DNA of 34,132 nucleotides. It comes from a virus. The stretch's first letter is position 1, and each line of letters begins with the position of its first letter. The notes under the pieces were generated by a model. That model was not told the DNA's origin. It saw only the letters and a list, made by a program, of their open reading frames with translations, and did no database searches. The stretch covers positions 1 to 34,132 of IMG/VR virus record IMGVR_UViG_3300036851_000517. The stretch is one strand, 5' to 3'. Below are positions 6,099 to 14,000 of the stretch, piece by piece. A program made the position numbers and the translations under genes.

Positions 6099-8953
6099 CC
6101 CCATGTGGTGCTCATTCGCTCGAGCTCGTCGAGCGCCTCCCGCTTCGACTCGGCGACCCGCGGCTGGCCCTCAACGTTCAGGATCCACTGCTGGGTCAGG
6201 TCGCCGTTGTTGACGATGCCGCCGGCTGCGGCCCCAGCGCCGCCGGCCATGCCGTCTAGGCCCGCCAGGGCGGGCGACAGGGGCATCGCCACCTCGGGCA
6301 GCGAGCGCAGAGCGTCGGCCATGGTCTGGCCCACCGCATCGGCTGCGGCATGGGCGTCGCCGAGTGCGGTCAGCATCCCGCCGCTGATGGTCTCGACGAT
6401 GTTGGGGCCCCAGGTCGTGATGCCGCGGAGGGGCGAGCTGGGGTCGCGGGGTTCGGAGTAGATGCGCAGCATGTCGCGCACCTGCTTGGCGACGTTGGCT
6501 GAGGCCCTCGAGGCGAGCAGGCGGTCGGCGCCGTACTGGATGCCCTTGGAGTAGGTATCGACCACGTTCAGGCCCTCGCTGAAGTAGCCGCGGCCGAGCT
6601 TCTCGCGGGCCTCGGCCTGCACCTTGGCAATCGCCACGGCGACCTTCTGGATCCGCGCCCGCTCGGCGCCAGCGGCGTAGGCGGACAGGCCCTTGAAGCC
6701 GGCGGCGTCCAGCTCCTCGGCGAGGTCGAAGCGACTGGTGACCGGCTCCACCACGTCGCGGTTGACGTAGTCGAGCAAGCCCTGCAGGTTGCGGTCGATG
6801 CCCGCCTGCAGCGCCGGATTGACCAGCTCGCCAGCAGCCAGGGCCCCCGGCTCGAGCGACTCGTACTGGCTGATCAGGTTCTCGACCAGCGCGACCGTGT
6901 CGGCTTTGACCTGCGAGTCGGTGCTGCGCAGCCCATCGCGCACCGCCTTGGATGCCAGGACCGCCTCGATGTCGGCGCGGCGCTTCAGGTCGGAATACGG
7001 ATGGGTGACGTTCTCGACGAAGGCGGCGACCTGCTCCTCGAGCTCGCCGGGGCTGCCCACCAGCCCGGTCGCCAGGGCATCGAAGATCTCGCGCGCCTTC
7101 TTGCCCGCCTCCTCCTTGGCCTTGGCGAGCGCCTCGGCGATGGGGTCGACCATGACCTCGGCGGCAGGGCCCACGACGTACTGGCCGTCGACCAGCGTGG
7201 CGGCCAGCTCGCCAGGGACCTCGTCGGCCCGCTCGGTCACGCCGCGCATGGCCCGCTGCGCGCGGCGGTCCCACTCCTCGAAGGACGTGTCGTCGGCCAG
7301 CTCGCCGCCAGCCGCGCGGAGCTCGCCGAGCGCCACCGCCGTGTCACCGCTGGCATCCCGCATGGCCTGGAACGCCGCGTCGACGTCGCCACCGGCGGCC
7401 TCCACGATCTCGGTGAAGCGCTCGATCGACACGCCCCAGCTGCGCAGCGCCTCGTCGATGACGGCGGCCTTGAAGTCGTTGCCGACCACGTCGACCAGTT
7501 TCCTGAAGTCGGTCAGCGCCTTCTTGCCGTGGACCAGCTCATAGAAGAAGTCGCTGGCGGCCTTCTGGAGCTCGCCGACGGCGACCGCGGCGGCGATGGC
7601 GACGCCCACCAGGCCGGCCTTGCCGAGCCCCTTCACCAGCGCCGGGATGCCGCCCGGCTTGGTGAGCAGGCTGAGGCCCTTGAAGAGCAGCCCGACGCCG
7701 GTCGTCAGCTTGCCGACGATCAGCAGCAGCGGCCCGGCCACCGCCATCAGCGCCAGCGCCTGCACGACCAGCTGCTTGGTCCCGTCGTCCAGGGAGCGCC
7801 ACCAGACGCCCAGCGACCGGGCGCCGGCGGCGAGCTGGCGCATGACCTCCACCAGCATGGGCAGCACGTCGGCGCCGAGCTCGATGGCGGTGGCCTGAAT
7901 GTCGGCCATGGCGCGGTCGATCTCGCGCTGCGGGCCCTCGGTCTCCTCGTAGGCGGTCGCCAGCCGGCCGGCGGAGTCGGCGACCTTGCCGAAGACGGCG
8001 TTGAGCTGCTCGGAGTCCAGGGTCAGCAGGGCGGTGACACCGCGCAGGGCGCGGATGTTGCCGAAGACTGCGGCCGCGGCGGTCTCATTTCCGGCGAAGC
8101 GCTCCTCGAGGGTGCGCAGGGTGGCGAGCAGCCCCTGCTCGCGCAGCTGGCGGCGCAGCTGCTCGGAGGACAGGCCCAGCCCCTTCAGCGCCTCCTCGGC
8201 CTGGACGGTCGGCTTCTGCAGGGAGCTGAAGATCTGAATCAGCGAGGTCGCCGACTCCTCCACGCCGACGCCGGTCAGGGTCATGCCGGCCATGGCGGCG
8301 GTGACCTGGTCGAAGCTGACGCCCAGTGCTGCAGCGCCAGGGACCACGTTGCCGATGACCGACGCCAGGCCCGAGGCCTCGGCGGTGCCCTGGCTGACCG
8401 CCTCGGTCAGGATGTCCGCCGCTCGAGCAGCCGTGATGTTCTCGCGGCCATAGGCGTTGATGACACCGCCCAGCACCTGCGCGATGGTCTGCGTCTCGCC
8501 CAGCCCGGCGGCCGCCGCCCGGGCGGAGGTTTCGAGCACCTCCATTGCCTCGTCGGCCTTGAAGCCGGCGGACGCGATGAAGTAGAACGCCTCGACCAGC
8601 TCCTGCGGGCCCTTGCCGACGGCCGGGCCCAGCGCCAGGACCTTCTCGCGGATCCCGTCCAGCTCGTCGGCGGTGACGTCGGTCAGGCCGGAGATCTGGC
8701 GCAGGCTGGTGTCGAAGTCGAGCGCCATCTTGCCGGTGGCGGCGCCGGCGGCCAGGATCGGCAGGGTGACGTTGCGCGACCAGGCCTGCCCGACGCCGGT
8801 CAGGGCGCGGCCCACGTTGGTCAGGCTGGCGCCGGCCTGGCTCGTCCACTTCTCGGCGGCGATGCGCGCGCCCGAGAGCTTGGAATGGAAGCGCGAGTCG
8901 TCGACGTCGAGGTCGAGGACGCTGGTGCCGAGCTTCGCGCCACGTCTAGCCAT
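6095..8953 (-). CDS. Tape-measure protein
   Basis: 952 residues, mostly Ala/Leu/Glu-rich helix, starting MARRGAKLGTSVLDLDVDDS. An N-terminal TP901-type region includes GAATGKMALDFDTSLRQISG and a minimal-unit repeat zone to about residue 330. Two hydrophobic stretches follow near the centre (ALMAVAGPLLLIVGKL, then GLVGVAIAAAVAVGEL), typical of tape-measure membrane segments. The long helical remainder has no lysozyme or peptidase motif that I can see. By the usual 1.5 angstrom per residue this predicts a tail of about 140 nm. GAGGG lies about 10 nt before the ATG. It is flanked by the tail-assembly chaperones and the Dit-like gene. Confidence 0.9.
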   Translation of the reverse strand: MARRGAKLGTSVLDLDVDDSRFHSKLSGARIAAEKWTSQAGASLTNVGRALTGVGQAWSRNVTLPILAAGAATGKMALDFDTSLRQISGLTDVTADELDGIREKVLALGPAVGKGPQELVEAFYFIASAGFKADEAMEVLETSARAAAAGLGETQTIAQVLGGVINAYGRENITAARAADILTEAVSQGTAEASGLASVIGNVVPGAAALGVSFDQVTAAMAGMTLTGVGVEESATSLIQIFSSLQKPTVQAEEALKGLGLSSEQLRRQLREQGLLATLRTLEERFAGNETAAAAVFGNIRALRGVTALLTLDSEQLNAVFGKVADSAGRLATAYEETEGPQREIDRAMADIQATAIELGADVLPMLVEVMRQLAAGARSLGVWWRSLDDGTKQLVVQALALMAVAGPLLLIVGKLTTGVGLLFKGLSLLTKPGGIPALVKGLGKAGLVGVAIAAAVAVGELQKAASDFFYELVHGKKALTDFRKLVDVVGNDFKAAVIDEALRSWGVSIERFTEIVEAAGGDVDAAFQAMRDASGDTAVALGELRAAGGELADDTSFEEWDRRAQRAMRGVTERADEVPGELAATLVDGQYVVGPAAEVMVDPIAEALAKAKEEAGKKAREIFDALATGLVGSPGELEEQVAAFVENVTHPYSDLKRRADIEAVLASKAVRDGLRSTDSQVKADTVALVENLISQYESLEPGALAAGELVNPALQAGIDRNLQGLLDYVNRDVVEPVTSRFDLAEELDAAGFKGLSAYAAGAERARIQKVAVAIAKVQAEAREKLGRGYFSEGLNVVDTYSKGIQYGADRLLASRASANVAKQVRDMLRIYSEPRDPSSPLRGITTWGPNIVETISGGMLTALGDAHAAADAVGQTMADALRSLPEVAMPLSPALAGLDGMAGGAGAAAGGIVNNGDLTQQWILNVEGQPRVAESKREALDELERMSTTWG

Positions 8954-9146
8954 CGGGTGCTACCCTCGGTGTGGCGGGGCCGGGAGCGATGCTCTGGGTA
9001 CCCAGGCGAATAGAACAGCTCGTATCCGTTGAATGGCCGTCGAAGTCCTGGTCAGCGGCCAGCCGACAACCGCACGTGGGAATGAGGCCAGTGATCCTGG
9101 TCGGTCCACGGCCGGTGCGGAAACGGCAGGCCCCGCCTCTAATCAT
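8946..9146 (-). CDS. Doubtful 66-residue ORF between chaperone and tape measure
   Basis: The frame opens at an ATG overlapping the chaperone stop by 8 nt and closes 8 nt inside the tape-measure gene, so it would fill the 185-bp gap exactly. The product is Arg/Pro/Thr-rich with three Cys and no visible fold, and no Shine-Dalgarno precedes it. The spacing is suggestive; the composition looks like a chance frame. Confidence 0.25.
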   Translation of the reverse strand: MIRGGACRFRTGRGPTRITGLIPTCGCRLAADQDFDGHSTDTSCSIRLGTQSIAPGPATPRVAPDG

Positions 9147-9911
9147 CGCGCTTCACCGCGACCCTCTTCACGCCCACGCCGGCCATCGCCATCTGGGCCT
9201 CGTAGGCCTCGCGGTTCTTGGGGCGCACCACGACGCGCTGCTGCTCGGTCTGGCGCTGCCAGGACGAGAGCAGCTGCCGCGCGGCGCCACGGCGCAGCGA
9301 GCGCGTCCCAGCGGCGATGCGCTCGAAGGCCTGCAGCGACTCCTCCGCATGCAGGCGGGGGAGCTGCTCGGCGTAGGCGTTCAGCAGCGGTACGGGCATG
9401 GTCAGCCAGTCGTCCCAGCCGAGTCCGGGGTAGAAGCGGCTGAGCCGGGGGATGAGCCGGCCGAGGTCGACGGGTTCCCGGTCGGCGGCGTCTTGGTCGG
9501 CGTCGGGCCCGTCGCCGAGGCTGCGAAAGCCACGAGCAGCTGAATGTGCTGCGTCGGGGTCAGGTCGTTGATCACGTCACGAGGCGCGTCGAGCACAAGG
9601 TAGCTGACCTCGCGCAGCAGGCGCTCGGTGCGGCGCCAGGAGGCACGGTCGGCATCGCCGCCCTGCAGCTCAGCGATCTCGCGCTGGGCGGCCCCGATGC
9701 GGGCCACCGTGCGCATCCCGAACTCGGATGGGTGCCTCAGCGGGTAGAGGTCGCGCCGCTCCTTGAAGCGCACCGGCCACCAGCGCAGCAGCAGGTCGAG
9801 GTGGTCGTACTTGAAGCGCTGCCAGCGGCCGTCGGGGGCGTTGCGGTTGATGGCGACGGTGGGCCGGTCGGGCTCCAGGTCACCGATCGTCAGGATTGGT
9901 TGGCGTGGCAT
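9139..9911 (-). CDS. Tail-assembly chaperone, -1 frameshift product (G-T type)
   Basis: Siphoviruses make a short and a frameshifted long chaperone between the tail-tube and tape-measure genes. The -1 frame that ends at 9139 is coding well upstream of its first ATG (9399): just before that ATG it reads FYPGLGWDDWLT, and before that DREPVDLGRLIPRLSR, then continues as MPVPLLNAYAEQLPRLHAEE. Reading ORF 9911 to the heptamer at 9510-9504 and slipping -1 gives a protein of about 257 residues: 136 from the first frame and 121 from the second. The C-terminal part alone, from ATG 9399, would be 86 residues. The long product is expected to recruit tube subunits to the tape measure. The frames are seen directly; the exact slip site is inferred. 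Confidence 0.75.
9402..9911 (-). CDS. Tail-assembly chaperone, short (G-type) product
   Basis: 169 residues from ATG 9911 (MPRQPILTIGDLEPDRPTVA), with a basic, helical body that includes KYDHLDLLLRWWPVRFKER and a second helix TERLLREVSYLVLDAPRDVI. After about residue 136 the sequence becomes a Thr/Pro/Ser/Gly-rich tail, while the overlapping -1 frame shows the protein-like sequence. The tail is therefore what the non-shifted ribosome makes. Placed between the tail-tube protein and the tape measure, it should coat the tape measure during tail assembly and not enter the virion. Confidence 0.75.
   Translation of the reverse strand: MPRQPILTIGDLEPDRPTVAINRNAPDGRWQRFKYDHLDLLLRWWPVRFKERRDLYPLRHPSEFGMRTVARIGAAQREIAELQGGDADRASWRRTERLLREVSYLVLDAPRDVINDLTPTQHIQLLVAFAASATGPTPTKTPPTGNPSTSAGSSPGSAASTPDSAGTTG
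9504..9510 (-). other. Candidate -1 slippery heptamer G GGC CCG
   Basis: In the frame of ORF 9911, codon phasing puts GGGCCCG as X XXY YYZ at 9510-9504, with zero-frame codons GGC and CCG; a -1 slip would re-pair as GGG and CCC. It lies within the overlap of the two chaperone frames and before the conserved-looking FYPG segment. GC-only heptamers are less slippery than the usual A/T-containing ones, so another site in 9510-9570 is possible. Confidence 0.5.
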
Positions 9912-10083
9912 GGTCTCTCCCTGTGGGTCTGACCCGAATGAGGCGGATGCCGACTCGAGCGCAGTCGGCCTCGAGGCGATCGAGGGCCCGCTTGGCGCGG
10001 GCCGCTTCGTGGCGGTGGAACCGGACCTCGCTGAGCAGGCGCACGCGCTCGAGCTCGGCCGTGCGCCGGGTCAGGATGGTCAT
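9880..10083 (-). CDS. Small basic helical protein in tail module
   Basis: 67 residues from ATG 10083, overlapping the previous stop as ATGA. Residues 5-45 form a heptad-like, Arg/Glu-rich helix (RRTAELERVRLLSEV, then AARAKRALDRLEADC), possibly a short coiled coil. Its 3' end overlaps the chaperone start by 32 nt. No family was recognised; the tight coupling on its upstream side is the main support. Confidence 0.55.
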   Translation of the reverse strand: MTILTRRTAELERVRLLSEVRFHRHEAARAKRALDRLEADCARVGIRLIRVRPTGRDHATPTNPDDR

Positions 10084-10313
10084 CGCTTCGCCGGCGCCAG
10101 GCTGAACTTGCGGCGGTCGGGGCTGAAGAGCGTGCGGCTGAGGGCGACGTGCAGGCGCAGCGCGCGGCCCGAATCGACCGGGACCGCGCGCTTCACCTCG
10201 CCCACCTTGCCGAGCTTGCCGTAGCGCACCTCGCGCCCCACCAGCTGCTGGCCGGCGCGCGCGGTCCAGCGCTCACCGTCAGCAGCCCGCAGGTGGAAGG
10301 TGGCCTCGCTCAT
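10080..10313 (-). CDS. Small beta-rich protein after the tail tube gene
   Basis: 77 residues from ATG 10313, with ATGA overlap to the tail-tube stop. It appears to be strand-rich (TFHLRAADGERWTARAG, GREVRYGKLGKVGEVKRA) with a basic C-terminus. It might decorate or help assemble the tail tube, but no family is recognised and the role is a guess from position. Confidence 0.6.
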   Translation of the reverse strand: MSEATFHLRAADGERWTARAGQQLVGREVRYGKLGKVGEVKRAVPVDSGRALRLHVALSRTLFSPDRRKFSLAPAKR

Positions 10314-10891
10314 GTGCCGGTGTCCGGATCCTCGGCCCGGACGACGCCGAACTCCTCGCCCTCGTCGGCGTCTGGGTCGACCAGCGCGACGAAGAGGAAC
10401 TGGAGCCCGGCGGGCTGGCCCTTCAGGTAGACGATCTCCGGCGCGCCCTCGGTGTAGCAGCGCGGGATCTCGTACTGGGCCGTCAGGGTGTCGTCGTAGG
10501 GCGACGTGCCGCGGATGAGCAGCGCCGACTCGGGGATGCTGAAGCCCCGATAGAGGCCCATGACCCGCGACGCGCCATCGTCGGTCACCGCCTGCTGACT
10601 GAGCGCCTGGGCGTAGGCCTCGAGGGTCAGGTCCCAGAGCACGAACTCGATCTCGCAGTCCTCGTCGGTGCGAGCTGCCTTGATCGGGCCGGTCGAGCCG
10701 GCCGGCCGGATCCGGTTGACGGTCTGCGGGTGGCGGACGGTGACGCCGTCCTCCCCGTAGGACTTGTTGCCGTTGACGCCGAGCTGGTTCCAGCTCGCGC
10801 TCGGGGCGGCCCCGAGCAGGGGGAATGCGGTCCCTACCGCGGCCCGATACACGACCTCGGGCCCACCGATGACGATGGAGCTTGGCTCCAT
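10310..10891 (-). CDS. Major tail (tube) protein
   Basis: 193 residues starting MEPSSIVIGGPEVVYRAAVG, after a good ribosome binding site (AGGAG, 6 nt from the ATG). The composition is beta-rich: a VYRAAVGTAFP strand opening, then YGEDGVTVRHPQTVNRIRPA, a central IEFVLWDLTLEAYAQALSQQ helix, and late strands ending EYEFG-like with DADEGEEFGV. The pattern (N-terminal strand, one helix, beta sandwich) and the position between the tail-terminator-like gene and the chaperones match siphovirus tube proteins, which stack as hexameric rings. It has its own Shine-Dalgarno, unlike the overlapped neighbours, consistent with high expression. Confidence 0.75.
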   Translation of the reverse strand: MEPSSIVIGGPEVVYRAAVGTAFPLLGAAPSASWNQLGVNGNKSYGEDGVTVRHPQTVNRIRPAGSTGPIKAARTDEDCEIEFVLWDLTLEAYAQALSQQAVTDDGASRVMGLYRGFSIPESALLIRGTSPYDDTLTAQYEIPRCYTEGAPEIVYLKGQPAGLQFLFVALVDPDADEGEEFGVVRAEDPDTGT

Positions 10892-10912
10892 GGTCGTCTC
10901 CTTTCTGTGGCC

Positions 10913-11431
10913 CTAAGCCACGAACTCCTCGATGAGTGAGGCCGCGTAGATCCCGACGACTTCCGGCGCCTCTGTATCCGGGTCGGGGAATGAAAGTGGG
11001 CCGCCCTCGATCGTCACGTCACGGATCAGGACGGTGCCGGTGCTCAGGACCGCCCGGGCGTTGGACAGGTCCTTCAGGACGGCCTCGATGGCCAGGTGCA
11101 CGATCATCGCGTCGTCGTCGGTGCGGCCGAATGACTGGACGTCCATGCGCGGCCGGCTCCAGGGCGCACGGGTGGTGTCGCCGCCGGAGGCGACGCGGCC
11201 CGACGGAGTGATGAGGACCATGCGGATCAGCTGCTGCCCGAGCAGCGCGGCCCAATCGTGGCCGGTGTAGCCGGTCGCCGGCGCGCCGGCGACCTTGCGC
11301 GGGTACTGCAGGGCGAAGATGGGCGCCGTGGTCAGACCCGTCAGCGAGCCCTGGGGCAGCAGCAGGTCGGTCACCGACGTCTGGCCCAGCAGGATCCGGC
11401 GCACGGCGTTGTACGCGTTGGGGTGGGCCAT
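10913..11431 (-). CDS. Tail terminator/tail completion-like protein
   Basis: 172 residues from ATG 11431. The order after a gp10-like protein and before the tail tube is the usual place of the tail terminator, which caps the tube and joins it to the head. Segments RMDVQSFGRTDDDAMIVHLA and ARAVLSTGTVLIRDVTIEGG alternate strands and helices as in DUF3168/gpU-like proteins, and the acidic C-terminus reads VVGIYAASLIEEFVA. The family match is by pattern only. Confidence 0.6.
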   Translation of the reverse strand: MAHPNAYNAVRRILLGQTSVTDLLLPQGSLTGLTTAPIFALQYPRKVAGAPATGYTGHDWAALLGQQLIRMVLITPSGRVASGGDTTRAPWSRPRMDVQSFGRTDDDAMIVHLAIEAVLKDLSNARAVLSTGTVLIRDVTIEGGPLSFPDPDTEAPEVVGIYAASLIEEFVA

Positions 11432-11718
11432 CAGGTGACCTCGTCGCGCGCCAGACTGGCCGGGAGCTCACGCGCGAGGCCGCAGGCGCAGAGCTGCACC
11501 ACCAGGACACGGCCGCCGCCGGGCCGATCCCAGCCGAGCGTCGCCCAGTCGTGCTCATGCGGAGGTGCCTCAGTAGGCTCAGCGTCTGCGGCCTGCGCCG
11601 CCACCAGGGCGGTGTGCAGCACCCGGGCGACGTCATGCCCGAAGCGAATGGACTCCTCCTCGTCGGCAGCCCGACCGAGGGCGGTGATCGCCTCCTGCAG
11701 CAGCTCGCGATCGGCCAT
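11431..11718 (-). CDS. Small head-tail region protein with Cys pair
   Basis: 95 residues, coupled to both neighbours by one-base stop/start sharing. The N-terminal half is helical (LLQEAITALGRAADEEESIR, VLHTALVAAQAADAE). The C-terminal half has HEHDWATLGWDRPGGG and a LCACGL motif, so a minimal metal site using His and Cys is possible. No family was recognised. Its place among connector genes suggests a minor structural or assembly role. Confidence 0.6.
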   Translation of the reverse strand: MADRELLQEAITALGRAADEEESIRFGHDVARVLHTALVAAQAADAEPTEAPPHEHDWATLGWDRPGGGRVLVVQLCACGLARELPASLARDEVT

Positions 11719-12083
11719 CAGCCGATGCCTCGCTGGTACTCATCGGCCAGGCGCTCCTGCACCTTGGGGAACTCGACGTCGCCGGCATTGCGCAGCGCGG
11801 CGCCCTTCTTGACCTCAAGGATCAGCAGGTAGAACGCCTCGCCCTCGCCGCCGGTGACGTTGCCCCGGATGCGGCGACCCTGCAGGCGGGCGGGATTGGT
11901 GCCGATCGAGGCCTCGGCCGTGCCGGTCACCGTGCGCCAGCCGGGATGGTGCGAGCGGGCATACTCGGCTGCCGCCTCGGTGGTCTTGTCGATCGCCCGC
12001 CGAGCCGCGCCCTCCACCCTGGCCTGGACCTCGTCGCCGAGCCAGTACAGGCGACCGTGACGGGTGCGGGTGGTGCGCGCCAT
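11718..12083 (-). CDS. HK97 gp10-like head-tail connector
   Basis: 121 residues. A basic N-terminus (MARTTRTRHGRLYWLGDEVQ) leads into the helix ARRAIDKTTEAAAEYARSHH, then the strand region GWRTVTGTAEASIGTNPARL and AFYLLILEVKKGAALRNAGD. The helix-plus-strand plan, with a late helix (FPKVQERLADEYQRG), is that of HK97 gp10/neck-type proteins, and it is the expected second connector after the stopper. It is coupled by overlap to both neighbours. Confidence 0.65.
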   Translation of the reverse strand: MARTTRTRHGRLYWLGDEVQARVEGAARRAIDKTTEAAAEYARSHHPGWRTVTGTAEASIGTNPARLQGRRIRGNVTGGEGEAFYLLILEVKKGAALRNAGDVEFPKVQERLADEYQRGIG

Positions 12084-12436
12084 CAGCCGGACACCCGCGA
12101 CAGGGCCAGCTCGAGGTGCGACCGCTTGCGGAGGATGGTCTCGATGCCCAGCAGGCCGGCTTCGATCACCGTGCCGCGCCGGTCCTTGACCTGGTTGATG
12201 CGGTCCTTCTCGGTCAGGTCGGCGCTCAGCGGTGCCAGCAGCTTCAGGTCGGTCACCACGGCGGTGGTGGCCTCGGTCACCGCCTCGCGCTCGGTCGTGC
12301 CGTAGAGCCAGCAGGGCATGGCCGCCAGGTGCGTGGCCCAGGTGCCGCCGGGCCCGGGATTGCCTGAGTCGTCGATGGCGCCGCCGGTGTAGCGCTCGAC
12401 GAGTGCACGCTGGGTCATCCGCGAGCGGGCGCTCAT
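12083..12436 (-). CDS. Head closure (stopper-like) protein
   Basis: 117 residues from ATG 12436, which overlaps the previous stop as ATGA; the frame is open far upstream but that part is a shadow of the glycosyltransferase gene. It starts MSARSRMTQRALVERYTGGA and contains WATHLAAMPCWLYGTTERE, then the strand-rich EKDRINQVKDRRGTVIEAG. The short beta-barrel layout and position between the gp6-like connector and the gp10-like gene fit SPP1 gp16/HK97 stopper proteins, which plug the filled head. Confidence 0.6.
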   Translation of the reverse strand: MSARSRMTQRALVERYTGGAIDDSGNPGPGGTWATHLAAMPCWLYGTTEREAVTEATTAVVTDLKLLAPLSADLTEKDRINQVKDRRGTVIEAGLLGIETILRKRSHLELALSRVSG

Positions 12437-12987
12437 GCGAAGCCCGCCCCGGCCGGCGCCAGCTCGCCGATCAGCTCCTCGCGCTTCTCCTGATAGCCCT
12501 CCTGACCGCCACCCCGCGCACCGATCGACTCCTCGGCGTAGTCGCCGTCGCGGCGGGAGTCGAGTCCGCTGAATTCGAGCGCCAGCTTCACCAAGTCGAC
12601 CACGACCCGGTCGTACCGCTCGCTCTGGGCGGCCAGCGTGGTGGTGCCGGTGATACGCCCGCCCCACCGGATGACATAGCCGTCCGTGGACAGACGCTCG
12701 AGGAACATGCCGCCCGGGCGCAGCCGGAAGTCGACGCCCTCGGTCAGCGCGACGTCGTCCTCCTCGATGTCGGCGACTGACAGGGCGGCCGGGTAGAGCG
12801 AGATGAGGGTGCCGGATCCGTAGGCGACCCAGTCGACGGCGGCCTGCGGCCCATAGCCGCGGGCGGTGATCTCCTGCACGGCGGCGGTGGCGTAGGCCTT
12901 CAGATCCGCGTCCGGCAGGTCGGATTCCACCCCACGGGCGCGCAGGGCCGCCGCTACGACTGCGGCGCTGCCTTCCCAGTCGATCAT
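12433..12987 (-). CDS. Head-tail adaptor (gp6-like connector)
   Basis: 184 residues from ATG 12987 (ATGA overlap with the glycosyltransferase stop), beginning MIDWEGSAAVVAAALRARGV. An acidic helical N-terminus (LKAYATAAVQEITARGYG) is followed by a beta segment (GTLISLYPAALSVADIEEDD, FLERLSTDGYVIRWGGR) and a helical C-terminus (RYDRVVVDLVKLALEFSGLD). Connector proteins of this kind form a ring beneath the portal. In most siphoviruses this gene follows the capsid gene directly; here two glycosyltransferase genes intervene. Confidence 0.65.
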   Translation of the reverse strand: MIDWEGSAAVVAAALRARGVESDLPDADLKAYATAAVQEITARGYGPQAAVDWVAYGSGTLISLYPAALSVADIEEDDVALTEGVDFRLRPGGMFLERLSTDGYVIRWGGRITGTTTLAAQSERYDRVVVDLVKLALEFSGLDSRRDGDYAEESIGARGGGQEGYQEKREELIGELAPAGAGFA

Positions 12988-14000
12988 GCGGGCACCGCCA
13001 TCGGCTCGGCGCTGTGGGGCTGTGTGGAGGTCGTGGCGGCAATCGCGCGCTGATAGAGCCCCAGCAGGCGCTCGAGCGCAGGCAGCTCGGCGTGGAAGCG
13101 AGCGACGTGCTCCATCCCGCGCACCGCCCACTCGGCCCGGAGCTCGCTGCTCTCCACGAGCGCGCGGAGGGCATCGACGATGGTCGCCTCGGTGGCCTCG
13201 TAGAACGGGAGCTCACCGAACTCGCGCAGCATGCGATCGCGGGTCGACGGTGCCATCGGATGGTTGACCTCGGCGGCGCGCTCCGGATCGAGGCCGGCGA
13301 TCACGGGCAGGCCCATGCCCCAGGCCTCGACCGCGTTGCAGCCGTAGCCCAGCAGCAGTTGATCGACGAAGACGTCGGCCGCCGCCTTGCGGCGCAGGCA
13401 CTCGGTCCAGGCCACGTTCTCGATCAGGTCCAGCTCGACCGCCCAGCCCTCGGCTTGCAGCGTCTGGACGGCGGCCACGATGGCATCGGTGCCCTTCACC
13501 GAGCGGAAGGTCGGCGCATGGGCGATGCGCACCACGCCGTCCCGGGGCCGCCGGTGCTCCTTGCGGAGATCGGCCAACGCGTCGAGCGCGTAGGGCGTCG
13601 GGAGCCAGGTGACCTCGTCGCGCGCCAGCTCGGCCAGGTCCAGAGTGCTGGCGGCGGTCAGCCAGCCCTCACGCCGCGCGATCGACAGCATCGGCTCGGG
13701 GTCGACCCGGAAGGCGGTGCCGTGGTGGTGCAGGATGGTCGGCTTGGCCTGACCCTCGTCGAAGCGGTCGTGGGGCCCCGGCCGGTTGTTGAGGTGGATG
13801 ACATCGGCCGCCGCCCACAGGCGCCGGATGGCGCCGCCGTTGCCGCCGTAGTAGATGTCAACCGGCATGCGCTTGAAGGTGTGCGAACTGCCGGTGACGG
13901 CCCGGATGCTGGCGCCGCCATGGCGCTCGGCGGCCGCCTTGTAGCGCATCGCCTCACCGTTGGGGTCGACAGCGGCGGACACGATCAACGAGCGGATCAC
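12984..14000 (-). CDS. GT-B (GT4-like) glycosyltransferase
   Basis: 338 residues from ATG 14000. The N-terminal Rossmann-like half has DIYYGG and AAADVIHLNNRP. A linker reads HAPTFRSVKGTDAIV (161-175), as in GT4 enzymes. The C-terminal donor-binding half has GYGCNAVEAWGMGLPVIAG (218-236), whose Glu225 matches the nucleotide-sugar-contacting Glu of the EX7E motif. There are no membrane segments, so it acts in the cytoplasm with a nucleotide-sugar donor. It overlaps both the GT-A gene upstream (ATGA) and the connector gene downstream (ATGA), so it is made with the virion proteins. Glycosylation of a capsid or tail protein is the most economical hypothesis, as reported for some actinobacteriophages. 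Donor and acceptor are unknown. Confidence 0.75.
   Translation of the reverse strand: MIRSLIVSAAVDPNGEAMRYKAAAERHGGASIRAVTGSSHTFKRMPVDIYYGGNGGAIRRLWAAADVIHLNNRPGPHDRFDEGQAKPTILHHHGTAFRVDPEPMLSIARREGWLTAASTLDLAELARDEVTWLPTPYALDALADLRKEHRRPRDGVVRIAHAPTFRSVKGTDAIVAAVQTLQAEGWAVELDLIENVAWTECLRRKAAADVFVDQLLLGYGCNAVEAWGMGLPVIAGLDPERAAEVNHPMAPSTRDRMLREFGELPFYEATEATIVDALRALVESSELRAEWAVRGMEHVARFHAELPALERLLGLYQRAIAATTSTQPHSAEPMAVPA

Noticed and set aside
7001-9013. A 670-codon plus-strand frame opposite the tape-measure gene
   Set aside because: Long antisense frames arise from high GC at third positions. Its product is repetitive Gly/Ala/Arg/Gln-rich and the minus-strand tape-measure protein is unmistakable. 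The same applies to the long plus-strand frames opposite the protease, portal and terminase genes.
8954-9138. A regulatory element or extra gene between chaperones and tape measure
   Set aside because: No convincing promoter, hairpin or Shine-Dalgarno was found apart from GAGGG before the tape-measure ATG; the only frame has a chance-like composition and is listed at low confidence.
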